From Allobosea sp. BH3 (GTDB taxonomy: Bacteria; Pseudomonadota; Alphaproteobacteria; Rhizobiales; Beijerinckiaceae), in contig NZ_JAIMCA010000001.1 of assembly GCF_025499465.1 (NCBI RefSeq), forward strand, positions 62,001-126,000: DNA of 64,000 bases. The letters are read 5' to 3'. Positions 9,495 through 18,671 of this stretch are shown here, piece after piece. Position numbers and translations under genes: made by a program. How positions within the stretch are numbered: the first letter of the stretch is position 1; the number at the start of each line of letters is the position of its first letter. Below the pieces are notes generated by a model. It saw nothing but the letters and a program-made list of their open reading frames with translations. It was not told the origin of the DNA and searched no databases.

Positions 9495-10067
9495 ATGACC
9501 AAGATCGAGCCCACCATCGACCAGCCCGCAGCGGAAAGCAGCGAGCCGAGCACCTCGCCAGCCACATGGCGGCAGGTCCGGCAGCAGGACACCGTCTCGC
9601 CCGAAACGATCGAGCCAGCGCTCGCCGCAATCCCGGTCCCGGCTCCGCAGGTGATGCCGAGCGTCGCCGCTCCGCCGCCGGTGGCCCCGCCGCCCGCAGC
9701 GCAGACGATCGCCGTCGCTCCCGCGCCCGCCCGCGCCACCGATCCGCGCCAGCTCGACCAGCTCGCCCGCATCGAGGAGAAGGCCGCGCGTATCGAGGAG
9801 AAGTTCGCCCGCTACGAGGCCGTGCTGACACGCGCCGAGGCCTCGCTGGAGCGCGCCGCCCACAAGGTCGACGCCGCCGCCAGCACCATGGATTTCGCCT
9901 CGATCCGCGGCGAGGTCGCCGCCCTGCGCGAGCGCATCGACGCCACGCCGCGCGCCGGCATGCTCTTCGTCACCGCTGCCGTCACCGCGGTGCTGACCGT
10001 GATCCTCACCGTCCTCGTGCTGCGCTTCGGCGTGCCCGGCCTGTTCGGGAGCCTGCTGGTCCGATGA
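9495..10067 (+). CDS. Pro-rich, coiled-coil, C-terminally membrane-anchored protein
   Basis: I do not recognise a family. The 190-residue protein has a disordered N-terminus, a Pro/Ala segment (about 45-80), a helical region with heptad character (about 85-150: [20 protein letters not shown]) and one hydrophobic helix near the C-terminus (about 155-180). It would be a tail-anchored inner-membrane protein with its bulk in the cytoplasm. Its stop overlaps the pgk start by four bases (ATGA), which suggests translational coupling. A role linked to pgk is only an inference from position. Confidence 0.7.
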   Translation: MTKIEPTIDQPAAESSEPSTSPATWRQVRQQDTVSPETIEPALAAIPVPAPQVMPSVAAPPPVAPPPAAQTIAVAPAPARATDPRQLDQLARIEEKAARIEEKFARYEAVLTRAEASLERAAHKVDAAASTMDFASIRGEVAALRERIDATPRAGMLFVTAAVTAVLTVILTVLVLRFGVPGLFGSLLVR

Positions 10068-11257
10068 GCGCCTTCCGCACTCTCGACGACGCCGATCTCG
10101 CCGGCAAGCGCGTCCTCCTGCGCGTCGACCTCAACGTCCCGATGGAGGATGGCAAGGTCAGCGACACCACACGCATCGACCGCGTGCTGCCGACCATCCG
10201 CGAGATCGCCGACAAGGGCGGCAAGCTCATCCTGCTCGCCCATTTCGGCCGCCCCAAGGGCCGCGACGACAAGAACAGCCTGAAGCAGATCGTTCCGGCG
10301 CTCGCTCACGCGCTCGGCCGCCCCGTCACTTTCGTGGACGATTGCATTGGCGATCCGGCCGTGAAGGCCGTCGCTGCGGCGAAGAATGGCGATGTCCTCC
10401 TCTTCGAGAACACCCGCTTTCACGCCAGCGACGAGAAGAACGACCCCGAATTCGTCAAGGCGCTCGCCGCCAATGGCGATCTCTACGTCAATGACGCCTT
10501 CTCGGCCGCCCACAGGGCCCATGCCTCGACCGAGGGCCTCGCCCATGTCCTGCCGGCCTATGCCGGGCGCACCATGCAGGCGGAGCTCGAAGCGCTATCC
10601 GCCGGCCTCGACAATCCCGCCCGGCCGGTGATGGCGATCGTCGGCGGCGCCAAGGTCTCGACCAAGCTCGAGCTGCTCGGCAATCTCGTCAAGAAGGTCG
10701 ACGTGCTCGCCATCGGCGGCGGCATGGCCAACACCTTCCTGGCGGCGCGCGGCGTCAATGTCGGCAAGTCGCTCTGCGAGCACGATCTCGTCGGCATCGC
10801 CCGCGAGATCGAAGAGAAGGCCAAGGCGGCCGGCTGCGAAATCCTCCTGCCCGTCGATGCGCTGGTGGCGCGCGAGTTCAAGGCCCATCCCGGACACCGC
10901 GTCGTGCAGATCGGCGACGTGGAAGCCGACGAGATGATCCTGGACGCCGGCCCGCTCTCGATCGCCGAGGTCGTGCTGCGGCTGGAGAAGGTCAAGACGC
11001 TGGTCTGGAACGGCCCCTTCGGCGCCTTCGAGCTGCCGCCCTTCGACACCGCGACCGTCGCGGTCGCCAAGGCGGTAGCCAAGCACGTCAAGGCCGGAGA
11101 GCTGGTCGCGGTCGCGGGCGGCGGCGACACCGTCGCGGCCATGAACCATGCCGGCGTGGCCGAAGACCTGACCTATGTTTCCACGGCCGGCGGCGCCTTC
11201 CTCGAATGGATGGAAGGCAAGGCCCTGCCCGGCGTCGAGGCGCTGCGGAAGGGCTGA
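10064..11257 (+). CDS. pgk: Phosphoglycerate kinase
   Basis: This 397-residue enzyme starts [20 protein letters not shown] and carries the 3-phosphoglycerate site VDLNVPM and the C-terminal nucleotide motif GGGDTVAA. It transfers phosphate between 1,3-bisphosphoglycerate and ADP. The frame stays open upstream to 9566, but the family N-terminus and the ATGA overlap with the preceding gene fix the start at 10064. A terminator follows 24 bases after the stop. Confidence 0.96.
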   Translation: MSAFRTLDDADLAGKRVLLRVDLNVPMEDGKVSDTTRIDRVLPTIREIADKGGKLILLAHFGRPKGRDDKNSLKQIVPALAHALGRPVTFVDDCIGDPAVKAVAAAKNGDVLLFENTRFHASDEKNDPEFVKALAANGDLYVNDAFSAAHRAHASTEGLAHVLPAYAGRTMQAELEALSAGLDNPARPVMAIVGGAKVSTKLELLGNLVKKVDVLAIGGGMANTFLAARGVNVGKSLCEHDLVGIAREIEEKAKAAGCEILLPVDALVAREFKAHPGHRVVQIGDVEADEMILDAGPLSIAEVVLRLEKVKTLVWNGPFGAFELPPFDTATVAVAKAVAKHVKAGELVAVAGGGDTVAAMNHAGVAEDLTYVSTAGGAFLEWMEGKALPGVEALRKG

Positions 11258-11281
11258 GCAGAACCTGCAGACCAAATCAAA

Positions 11282-11308
11282 AGCCGCGCTGCCACCAGCG
11301 CGGCTTTT
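11282..11308 (+). terminator. Rho-independent terminator after pgk
   Basis: A 10-bp stem (AGCCGCGCTG / CAGCGCGGCT) with a 4-base loop is flanked by A residues on the left and TTT on the right. It separates pgk from fba. Confidence 0.85.
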
Positions 11309-11402
11309 GATTTTAAGCGCATTTTCCGCTTTCGCTTTACCTTCGTCTTAGTTCGCCGCTAAACCCTCCCCTACATCCATTGCCTCAAAGGGGAGAGCCA
11401 TC

Positions 11403-12485
11403 GTGGCCCGTATTACGCTTCGCCAGTTGCTCGATCATGCCGCCGAGAACGACTACGGCGTGCCAGCCTTCAACATCAACAACATGGAGCAGGCTCTGGC
11501 GATCATGTCGGCGGCGGATGCGACCGACGCTCCGGTCATCATCCAGGCGTCGCGCGGCGCCCGCAGCTACGCCAACGACATCATGCTCAAGCACATGATG
11601 GACGCCGTCACCGAGATCTATCCGCATATCCCGGTCTGCGTGCATCTCGACCACGGCAACGAGCCGGCGACCTGCATGACCGCGATCCAGGCCGGCTTCA
11701 CCTCCGTGATGATGGACGGCTCGCTCAAGGCCGACGGCAAGACACCCGGCGACTGGGACTACAATGTCGGCGTGACCCGCACCGTAACCGAGATGTCCCA
11801 TCTTGGCGGCATCTCCGTCGAGGGTGAGCTCGGCGTGCTCGGCTCGCTGGAATCCGGCGAGGGCGAGAAAGAGGACGGCCATGGCTTCGAAGGCAAGCTC
11901 AGCCACGACCAGCTCCTGACCAACCCTGACGAGGCGGTTAAGTTCGTGGCCGAAACCAAGGTCGATGCGCTCGCCATCGCCATGGGCACCTCGCACGGCG
12001 CCTACAAGTTCACTCGCAAGCCTGATGGCGCGATCCTGGCGATGCATGTCATCGAGGAGATCCACAAGCTGCTGCCGAACACGCATCTCGTGATGCACGG
12101 CTCGTCCAGCGTTCCGCAGGACCTCCAGGACGTCATCAACCAGTACGGCGGCAAGATGCCCCAGACCTGGGGCGTGCCGGTCGAGGAGATCCAGCGCGGC
12201 ATCAAGCATGGCGTGCGCAAGATCAACATCGACACCGACAACCGCATGGCGATGACCGGCCAGATCCGGAAGATCCTGTCGGAAAACCCCGGCGAGTTCG
12301 ATCCGCGCAAGTATCTCAAACCCGCCATGGAAGCGATGACCAAGCTCTGCAAGCAGCGCCTGGAAGAGTTCAACACCGCGGGCCAGGCTTCGAAGATCAA
12401 GCGCGTCATCACACTGGCCGACATGGCCAAGCGCTACGCCAAGGGCGAGCTCGACCCGACCTTCGGCGCGAAGAAGGCCGCCTGA
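11403..12485 (+). CDS. fba: Class II fructose-bisphosphate aldolase
   Basis: This 360-residue enzyme starts at GTG ([10 protein letters not shown]). Asp83 and His84 in HLDHGN are the expected catalytic Asp and metal ligand of class II aldolases; further ligands fall in the GTSHGAYK and HGSSS segments. It cleaves fructose 1,6-bisphosphate or condenses triose phosphates using a divalent metal. The length and the N-terminal [13 protein letters not shown] match the subtype often called CbbA/FbaA. No RuBisCO or cbbR gene is visible here, so the role is probably glycolysis/gluconeogenesis. Confidence 0.95.
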   Translation: MARITLRQLLDHAAENDYGVPAFNINNMEQALAIMSAADATDAPVIIQASRGARSYANDIMLKHMMDAVTEIYPHIPVCVHLDHGNEPATCMTAIQAGFTSVMMDGSLKADGKTPGDWDYNVGVTRTVTEMSHLGGISVEGELGVLGSLESGEGEKEDGHGFEGKLSHDQLLTNPDEAVKFVAETKVDALAIAMGTSHGAYKFTRKPDGAILAMHVIEEIHKLLPNTHLVMHGSSSVPQDLQDVINQYGGKMPQTWGVPVEEIQRGIKHGVRKINIDTDNRMAMTGQIRKILSENPGEFDPRKYLKPAMEAMTKLCKQRLEEFNTAGQASKIKRVITLADMAKRYAKGELDPTFGAKKAA

Positions 12486-12512
12486 ACGGGCGCGGCAGCG
12501 ATCTGAAAGAGA

Positions 12513-12545
12513 AGAGCCGCCGGAGCGATCCGGCGGCTCTTTTTC
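12513..12545 (+). terminator. Rho-independent terminator after fba
   Basis: A 12-bp perfect stem (AGAGCCGCCGGA / TCCGGCGGCTCT) with loop GCGA is followed by a run of T. It also lies between convergent fba and the PhoX-like gene. Confidence 0.9.
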
Positions 12546-12564
12546 GTTGCAGGCTGGCTGCGCC

Positions 12565-14565
12565 TCAAACCCCGATCTTGCCGCCGCCGCGCTTGGTGAT
12601 CGCCACCACGGAAGGCCGCACCGGCATGTCCGGCTTGAAGTCCGGCCAGCGGGTCGAGAGGTCCTCGTAATAGGAGCGGCGGCCGAAGGCCGGCCAATCC
12701 GGCCCATCATCGCCCGGATGCTGCACGGCGACGAAGGCCGTGGTGTCATCCGGCGTGAAGCAGGGCCCGCAGAGTTCCGCGCCGTGCGGCACGCGGTAGA
12801 ACAACTTCGAGGTGCGGCGCGCGCCGCCCTCGGTGTCGACCGCCCAGAGACCGTCAGTGCGCCCAGTCACGTCGATGCCGTTGCCGTCGGTCGCGACCCA
12901 GAGCCGGCCGGCGGAATCGACAACAGCATTGTCGGGCATGCCGAACCAGCCGTTTTTCGTCGTCTCGGTCGAGAAGCTCGCGCCAACCTCCGCGACGGAA
13001 GGATCGCCGCATTTCAGCAGGATCTCCCAGCGCCCTTTGGTCGCCGTATGGTCGCCATCGGCCTCGGCGATCTCGATGATGTGGCCGAAGGCGTTCTTGG
13101 CGCGCGGATTGGCGGCGTCGACCTGCTCGTCCTTGCGGCTCGTGTTGTTGGTCAGCATCACATAGACCCTGCCCGTCACCGGGTTGGGCGTGATGTCCTC
13201 GGGCCGGTCCATCTTGGTCGCGCCGAGCAGGTCGCCGGCGCGGCGCGCCTCGATCAGCACGTCGGCCTGGCTCTGGAAGCCGTTGGCAGCCGTCAGAGGC
13301 CCCAGCCCGAAGACCAACGGCAGCCACTCATGGGTGCCGTCGGCCGCGAACTTCGCGACATAGAGCGTACCGGAATCGAGCAGGTCGAGATTGGCCGCGC
13401 GGTTCTTCGGATCGAACCGGCCGGTCGTCACGAATTTGTAGACATAGTCGAAGCGCTCATCGTCGCCGAGATAGGCGACCACGCGCCCGTCCCTCGCGAC
13501 GATCATGTCAGCGCCCTCATGCTTGAAGCGGCCGAGCGCGGTGCGCTTCTTCGGGGCCGCGCTCGGATCGAACGGGTCGACCTCGATCACCCAGCCGAAG
13601 CGATTGGCCTCGTTCGGCTCCTTGGCGAGGTCGAAGCGCTCCTCGAAACGCCCCCAGGCATAGGGCGAAGATGGCACGGCGAGGCGCTTGTAGTTCGCCT
13701 CCTCGCGATGGCCCTCCGGCAGCTTGCCGGAGAAATAGCCGTGGAAGTTCTCCTCGCCCGAGACGAAGGTGCCCCAGGGCGTCAGCGCGCCCGAGCAGTT
13801 GTTGAGCGTGCCCAGCACCTTGCGGCCGGTCGCGTCGGCGGCGGTCTTCACGCGGTCCGTGCCGGCGACGGGGCCGGAAAGCTGCATCTCGGTGGTGACC
13901 GTGATGCGGCGGTTGTATTTGGAGTCCTTCACGAGCGCCCACTGGCTGCCGGTCTTGCGGATCTCCGCAACCGTCGCGCCATGCGCCATCGCCTCGACGG
14001 CGAAGCGCTCGGGCGTCGCATTCTTCATCACCGCCTTGCCGTCCTTCATTTCGACGACGCCGGGGAACATCAGATGCGGATTGGTGTACTCGTGATTCAC
14101 GAACAGCAGACCATGGGCCGAAGGATCGGCCGCGCCCTGCATCGGCACATAGCCGACGAAGTCGTTGTTGTAGCCGAACTGCTTCGCCTGCGACCGGGCC
14201 GTCTGCTTCGTCGGGTCGAATTCAGGCGCGTCGGCGAACAGCGGGTCGCCCCAGCGCAGCAGCACCTGCGCGTCATAGCCTTCGGCGACATGGTGGTCGG
14301 CGTCGACGCCGATCTCGACCTCCTTGAAGTCGAAGGCGGATTTCGCGCTTTGGGCTTGCGCCTGCGCCGCCGTCTCGAGCGCGACCGTGCCGATGGTGGC
14401 GGAGATGGCCGAGACTGCAAGCGCGCCCTTCAGCAGCCCGCGCCGGGAGAAGCGCTGTGAGATCAGCTCGCCCATCGTCGGGTTATCGGAGAGGTTGCGC
14501 GGCTCCGCGTCCTCATGCTCGAGCATGCTGGCGCCGAAGGTGGATTCGTAATCGTCATCGCGCAT
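12565..14565 (-). CDS. PhoX-like phosphatase (DUF839 family)
   Basis: This 666-residue protein matches the PhoX/DUF839 family of calcium- and iron-dependent alkaline phosphatases. A Tat signal FSRRGLLKG lies at about residues 39-47, after a long N-terminal extension, and the hydrophobic stretch ends near AQAQAQ. Family-like segments include LNNCSGALTPWGT, SGEENFHGYF and PEDITPNPVTG. It would hydrolyse phosphate esters in the periplasm. The start ATG 14565 was preferred over an in-frame TTG at 14595. No pho-box was identified upstream. Confidence 0.85.
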   Translation of the reverse strand: MRDDDYESTFGASMLEHEDAEPRNLSDNPTMGELISQRFSRRGLLKGALAVSAISATIGTVALETAAQAQAQSAKSAFDFKEVEIGVDADHHVAEGYDAQVLLRWGDPLFADAPEFDPTKQTARSQAKQFGYNNDFVGYVPMQGAADPSAHGLLFVNHEYTNPHLMFPGVVEMKDGKAVMKNATPERFAVEAMAHGATVAEIRKTGSQWALVKDSKYNRRITVTTEMQLSGPVAGTDRVKTAADATGRKVLGTLNNCSGALTPWGTFVSGEENFHGYFSGKLPEGHREEANYKRLAVPSSPYAWGRFEERFDLAKEPNEANRFGWVIEVDPFDPSAAPKKRTALGRFKHEGADMIVARDGRVVAYLGDDERFDYVYKFVTTGRFDPKNRAANLDLLDSGTLYVAKFAADGTHEWLPLVFGLGPLTAANGFQSQADVLIEARRAGDLLGATKMDRPEDITPNPVTGRVYVMLTNNTSRKDEQVDAANPRAKNAFGHIIEIAEADGDHTATKGRWEILLKCGDPSVAEVGASFSTETTKNGWFGMPDNAVVDSAGRLWVATDGNGIDVTGRTDGLWAVDTEGGARRTSKLFYRVPHGAELCGPCFTPDDTTAFVAVQHPGDDGPDWPAFGRRSYYEDLSTRWPDFKPDMPVRPSVVAITKRGGGKIGV

Positions 14566-14760
14566 GGCCGGCCCCGCTGGCTCGAACTGGAACAATGAGA
14601 ATAGCTACGGTTCGGGATTGACGGCCACATGACAGCACAGGCCCGCCGGGCCGCGTGCCGCAGCATCGCCCCCGCCTTGCTCCCGCCACCCTTTCCGCTT
14701 TCGGCTATTTCTGGTTCAACACTCGCCCTTCCCGCTCTTAGCCTGCCATTCCCTCCCGCC

Positions 14761-15915
14761 ATGTCCATCGTGTTCTCCGCTCTGGTCGCGGTCTTCGTCG
14801 GCTTCGCCGCCTCCGTCGCCGTCATCCTCGCCGCCGCCCAGGCGATGGGGGCGAGCGCGAGCCAGACCGTGTCTTGGGTCGCAGCGCTTGCGATCGGCAC
14901 CGCCCTGTCGAGCACGATCTTGTCGTGGCGCTACCGTATGCCGATGATCTGCGCCTGGTCGACGCCGGGCGCGGCGCTGATCGCCGCCGCGAGCGGCTTC
15001 GACATGGCGTCGGCAGTCGGCGCCTTCCTCCTCGCCGCGGTGCTGATGATGCTGACGGCCGCTTTCCGCCCGCTGGGGCGATTGATCGAGCGCATCCCGA
15101 TGCCGATCGCCTCCGCCATGCTCGCAGGCGTGATCTTCCGCTTCGTCGTCGCCGTCTTCGACGAGATGCGGCTTGCGCCCGGCCTCGTACTGGCGCTTCT
15201 GGTCGTCTTCCTGGTCACGCGGCTGATCAGCCCCTTCCTCGGCGTCATCGCCGCGCTCGTCGCCGGCATCGCCATCAGCTTCGCCGGCGGGCTCAGCCAT
15301 TGGCCGGCGGATGGCGTGGCGCTGACCAGCCTCGAATTCGTCACGCCCCGCTTCGATATTGCGGCCATGCTCGGCATCGGCATCCCGCTTTATCTGGTCA
15401 CCATGGCCGCCCAGAACCTTCCGGGCTTCGCCGTGCTGCGCGCCGCCGGCTATCACCCGCCGACGGCGCCTGCCCTCTTCGTCACCGGCCTGGCCTCGCT
15501 CGTCACGGCCCCCTTCGGCGCACATATGACGAACATGGCCGCGATCAGCGCCTCGATCTGCACCGGCGGCGACACCCACCCCGATCCGGCCCAGCGCTGG
15601 AAGGCGGGCGTGATCTACGGCCTCTCCTATTTTGCCGTCGCGGGCTGCACCGGCCTGCTTATCGCGCTGCTGCTGTCGCTGCCGAAGGCGCTCATCGTCG
15701 CGGTCGCCGGCCTCGGCCTCGCGGGCTCGCTGACCGGCGCCCTCGCGCAGGCGATATCCTCCGACCGGGAGCGCTTCGCGGCAGTCGTCGCCTTCGCCGT
15801 CGCGGCCTCCAGCCTGTCGATGTTCGGCGTCGGCTCGGCCTTCTGGAGCCTCGTTGCCGGGCTTGCGGTCTTGACATTGGACTTCGCTGCGGGCCGTTTG
15901 CGCAGCCGATCATGA
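14761..15915 (+). CDS. BenE-family transporter
   Basis: This 384-residue, strongly hydrophobic protein has about 11-12 membrane helices and matches the benzoate/H+ symporter BenE family. Recognisable segments are PMICAWSTPGAALIA and APFGAHMTNMAAISASI. The start at ATG 14761 agrees with the usual BenE N-terminus; an in-frame ATG at 14629 would add 44 residues in front. The substrate is not proven by sequence: no benzoate genes are near. Its stop overlaps the next gene by four bases (ATGA). Confidence 0.85.
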   Translation: MSIVFSALVAVFVGFAASVAVILAAAQAMGASASQTVSWVAALAIGTALSSTILSWRYRMPMICAWSTPGAALIAAASGFDMASAVGAFLLAAVLMMLTAAFRPLGRLIERIPMPIASAMLAGVIFRFVVAVFDEMRLAPGLVLALLVVFLVTRLISPFLGVIAALVAGIAISFAGGLSHWPADGVALTSLEFVTPRFDIAAMLGIGIPLYLVTMAAQNLPGFAVLRAAGYHPPTAPALFVTGLASLVTAPFGAHMTNMAAISASICTGGDTHPDPAQRWKAGVIYGLSYFAVAGCTGLLIALLLSLPKALIVAVAGLGLAGSLTGALAQAISSDRERFAAVVAFAVAASSLSMFGVGSAFWSLVAGLAVLTLDFAAGRLRSRS

Positions 15916-16565
15916 CCACACACGCTTCACATACCCGCCTGATGCTCGTCACCCCGCCCGTCGCGGATGCGGAGGCGTTCGCCTTTCGCCTGATGCAGGC
16001 CATGGCCGGCGGCGACGTCGCCGCCATCCTGCTGCGCCTGACGCCGGGCGACGAGCGCAGCCGCATTGAGCGCGTCAAGCGCCTCGCCGGGCCAGTCCAG
16101 GCCAACAACGTCGCGCTCGTCGTCGAGGACTCGGCGCTCGTCGCCGCGCGCGGCGGCGCCGACGGCGTGCACCTGACCGGCGGGCCGGAGGCGATCGCCG
16201 AGGCCCGGTCGAGCCTGAAGACCGAGCGCATCATTGGCACGGGCGGTCTTCGCGCCCGCCATGACGCCATGGACGTCGGCGAAGCCGGTGTCGACTATGT
16301 CATGTTCGGCGAACCGCGCCCGGATGGCAGCGTGCCGCCGCTGCCGGCCGTGATCGAGCGCGCAGGCTGGTGGGCCGAGATCTTCGAGACGCCCTGCGTC
16401 GCCTATGCGCCTGACGCGGAATCCGTCGCAGCGCTCGCCGAGACCGGTGCGGAATTCGTCGCGCTCGGCCCCTGGGCCTTCGATGAGGGGCAGGACGTCC
16501 GTGCGCTGGTCGAGGCGGCCAACGCCGCGATCACCGCATGCGCAGCACGGAAGACGGCGCGATGA
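15912..16565 (+). CDS. ThiE-like (thiamine phosphate synthase superfamily) protein with altered motifs
   Basis: This 217-residue protein has the TIM-barrel pattern of thiamine phosphate synthase, with GADGVHLTGG and GVDYVMFGEP in the expected order. Several catalytic motifs differ: the usual NDR near the second strand reads VEDS, the usual HLGQxD reads HLTGGP, and the pyrophosphate-binding G-S-x-H segment reads GTGGLRARHD. It is therefore likely a paralogue with another or reduced activity. It is translationally coupled to the BenE gene upstream (ATGA) and overlaps the Sel1 gene downstream. Confidence 0.75.
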   Translation: MTTHASHTRLMLVTPPVADAEAFAFRLMQAMAGGDVAAILLRLTPGDERSRIERVKRLAGPVQANNVALVVEDSALVAARGGADGVHLTGGPEAIAEARSSLKTERIIGTGGLRARHDAMDVGEAGVDYVMFGEPRPDGSVPPLPAVIERAGWWAEIFETPCVAYAPDAESVAALAETGAEFVALGPWAFDEGQDVRALVEAANAAITACAARKTAR

Positions 16566-17479
16566 TGCGGGTCGCCCGCCTCGCACCTCTTTTGCTCCTT
16601 CCGCTCATGACGCCAGCCGCGGCGGCGCCTGTCGTCGACATTGCCTATGGCGCCTATCAGACCGGGCACTATCGTCGCGCCCAGGCCGAGGCGTTGAAGC
16701 GTATCGAAGCCAACAACAATGACGCCGCCGCCATGACGCTGCTCGGCGAACTCTATCGCCAGGGCTTCGGCATCCCGGCCGATCAGAAGGTCGCGACCGA
16801 ATGGTATGAGCAGGCAGCGGCGCGTGGCGACATCAACGCCACCTTCGCGCTGGCCATGCAGCTTCTCGACGAGAAGAGCAGCAGGCGCGATCCGGCCCGC
16901 GCCGGGGTCCTGCTGGAGAAGGCCGCAGCCGCGGGCCATCCGCAGGCCAGCTACAATCTGGCGCTCGCGCTGCTGGCCACCGGCCGCCCGGAGGACGACA
17001 AACGCGCCGTCTCCTATCTGGATATCGCGGCCAAGGCCATGATCGGCGAGGCCATGTATGCGCTCGGCACACTGGCGCGTCAGGGCCGCGGCATGCAGGA
17101 AAGCGAAGAGGCGGCTGCGGGCTGGATGAAGCGCGCGGCCGAGGCCGGCAATGCCGCCGGCCAGGTCGAATACGCCATCATGCTCTTCAACGGCACCGGC
17201 GTGGCGAAGGACGAGGCGGCGGCCGGCAAGCTCTTCCTGCGCGCCGCCGGACAGGGCAACGCCATCGCGCAGAACCGCCTCGCCAAGCTCTATCAATTCG
17301 GCCTCGGCCTGCCGCCCGACAGGATCGAGGCTGCCGCCTGGCATCTCGTCGCCCGCGCCCAGGGCCTGGAGGACGCATCGCTCGATGGCCTCTTCGATCG
17401 TCTGAATCCCGAGCAGCAGGCTCGCGCCGGGCGCATCGCCGCCTCCCGCATCAGCACCGCCGTCTTGACGTCGCCCTAA
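16562..17479 (+). CDS. Sel1-repeat (TPR-like) exported protein
   Basis: This 305-residue protein has a signal peptide (about 1-22, ending TPAAAAP) and some six to seven Sel1-like repeats of about 36 residues from residue 30 to 280, for example AMTLLGELYRQGFGIPADQK and AMYALGTLARQGRG. Such proteins are periplasmic scaffolds for protein interactions. It begins with two ATG codons at 16562 and 16565, overlapping the ThiE-like stop, and so completes a three-gene unit with the BenE gene. The partner is unknown. Confidence 0.8.
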   Translation: MMRVARLAPLLLLPLMTPAAAAPVVDIAYGAYQTGHYRRAQAEALKRIEANNNDAAAMTLLGELYRQGFGIPADQKVATEWYEQAAARGDINATFALAMQLLDEKSSRRDPARAGVLLEKAAAAGHPQASYNLALALLATGRPEDDKRAVSYLDIAAKAMIGEAMYALGTLARQGRGMQESEEAAAGWMKRAAEAGNAAGQVEYAIMLFNGTGVAKDEAAAGKLFLRAAGQGNAIAQNRLAKLYQFGLGLPPDRIEAAAWHLVARAQGLEDASLDGLFDRLNPEQQARAGRIAASRISTAVLTSP

Positions 17480-17573
17480 GACCCGCGCAAGTGACGGCTC
17501 GCTAAATTTTTCGCCGGGCGCGAGGCTTGCGCCGCTGGCTCATCGCGGCGTTCTGGCGCGCAAGAGGTTTCCG

Positions 17574-18365
17574 ATGATCCGTTCCCCCCTGATGACCGTG
17601 ATGACCGACGCCGTGATCAAGGCGTCCCGCTCGCTGAAGCGCGATTTCGGCGAGGTGGAGAACCTGCAGGTGCTCGCCAAGGGCCCGGGCGACTTCGTCT
17701 CGAAGGCTGACCACAAGGCGGAACAGATCATCCGCGAGTCGCTGGAGAAGGCCCGCCCCGGCTACGGCTTCGTCATGGAGGAGAGCGGCGTCGTCCAGGG
17801 CACGGACGAGAGCAACCGCTGGCATATCGACCCGCTCGACGGCACCCACAACTTCCTGCGCGGCATCCCGCACTGGAATATCTCGGTCGCGCTGGAACGC
17901 GACAACCAGTTCATCGCCGGCGTGGTCTATGACGCCGCCAAGGACGAGATGTTCATCGCCGAGAAGGGCAAGGGCGCCTTCGTCAACAACCGCCGCCTGC
18001 GCGTTTCCGGCCGCACCGACCCCTCCGAGATGCTTATCGGCACCGGCATCCCGCATATCGGCAAGGGCGGCCACGGCCTCTTCCTGCGCGAACTGGCCGC
18101 GGTCATGCCGCGCTTCTCGAACGCCCGCCGCATGGGCTGCGCAGCCCTCGACCTCGCCTATGTCGCCGCCGGGCGCTTCGACGGCTATTGGGAGCGCGGC
18201 CTCAACACCTGGGATTTCGCGGCCGGCAGCGTGCTGGTGCGTGAGGCGGGTGGCACCTTCGGTACGCTGGACGGCAAGCCCGCGACCAGCGCCAGGGACA
18301 TCATCTGCGGCAACGAGGCCGGCGAGCAGGCGCTGCGCGCCGCGCTGAAGACGGCGGCGGGCTGA
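17574..18365 (+). CDS. suhB: Inositol monophosphatase family protein
   Basis: This 263-residue enzyme shows the three metal-site motifs of the family: Glu70 in VMEESG, Asp86/Asp89 in DPLDGTHNF, and WDFAAG near residue 210. It is a magnesium-dependent phosphomonoesterase, and members include SuhB and other sugar- or nucleotide-phosphate phosphatases. Length and motif spacing fit SuhB, but the physiological substrate cannot be assigned. It lies 94 bases after the Sel1 gene and before a block of palindromic repeats. Confidence 0.9.
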   Translation: MIRSPLMTVMTDAVIKASRSLKRDFGEVENLQVLAKGPGDFVSKADHKAEQIIRESLEKARPGYGFVMEESGVVQGTDESNRWHIDPLDGTHNFLRGIPHWNISVALERDNQFIAGVVYDAAKDEMFIAEKGKGAFVNNRRLRVSGRTDPSEMLIGTGIPHIGKGGHGLFLRELAAVMPRFSNARRMGCAALDLAYVAAGRFDGYWERGLNTWDFAAGSVLVREAGGTFGTLDGKPATSARDIICGNEAGEQALRAALKTAAG

Positions 18366-18671
18366 GAGCTCGAACCACGAAGCCGAGAGCTCCCGTCATG
18401 GTCGGGCTTGTCCCGACCATCCACCTCTTCGCCAGTCGAAGGTCGTGCTGGAGACGGAGATGCTCGCCACAACGATGAGCATGAGGGGAACGGGATAGCG
18501 GTCCCGCTCGCAGGTTCTGCACGCTTCCGTGAAGGCCTGCCCCAGAACAGTGCCGCGTTTCCGCGCAACACCGGCCATATGGCGGGAACCCTGCGCCTCT
18601 TTCGTGCTTGATCCCGGCGGCGGGGGAGGCGACAGTTCCTCCCGCACTCCGAGGCGAACGGAAGACGATTC
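18366..18671. other. 306-bp intergenic region with palindromic repeats, before the stator pair
   Basis: The first half holds two palindromic repeat modules (18394-18424 and 18459-18486). The second half, 18490-18671, holds no clear structure. It should contain the promoter of the stator pair and a GAACGGAAGACG-type ribosome-binding site just before ATG 18672. Confidence 0.5.
18394..18486. repeat. Two palindromic repeat modules
   Basis: Module one (18394-18424) has the core GGTCGGGCTTGTCCCGACC. Module two (18459-18486) reads GATGCTCGCCAC with a near-palindromic GAGCATGAGG end. The same two modules in the same order occur at 30114-30144 and 30179-30209; module two alone is at 35452-35481. Confidence 0.75.

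Noticed and set aside
6184..12485. A dedicated Calvin-cycle (cbb) operon
   Set aside because: tkt, gap, pgk and fba are present, but no RuBisCO, phosphoribulokinase or cbbR gene, and terminators separate several of the genes.
12547..14460. A 637-codon open frame on the plus strand opposite the PhoX-like gene
   Set aside because: It is Arg/Gly/His-rich with no family match and mirrors the codon structure of the PhoX gene, as expected in high-GC DNA.
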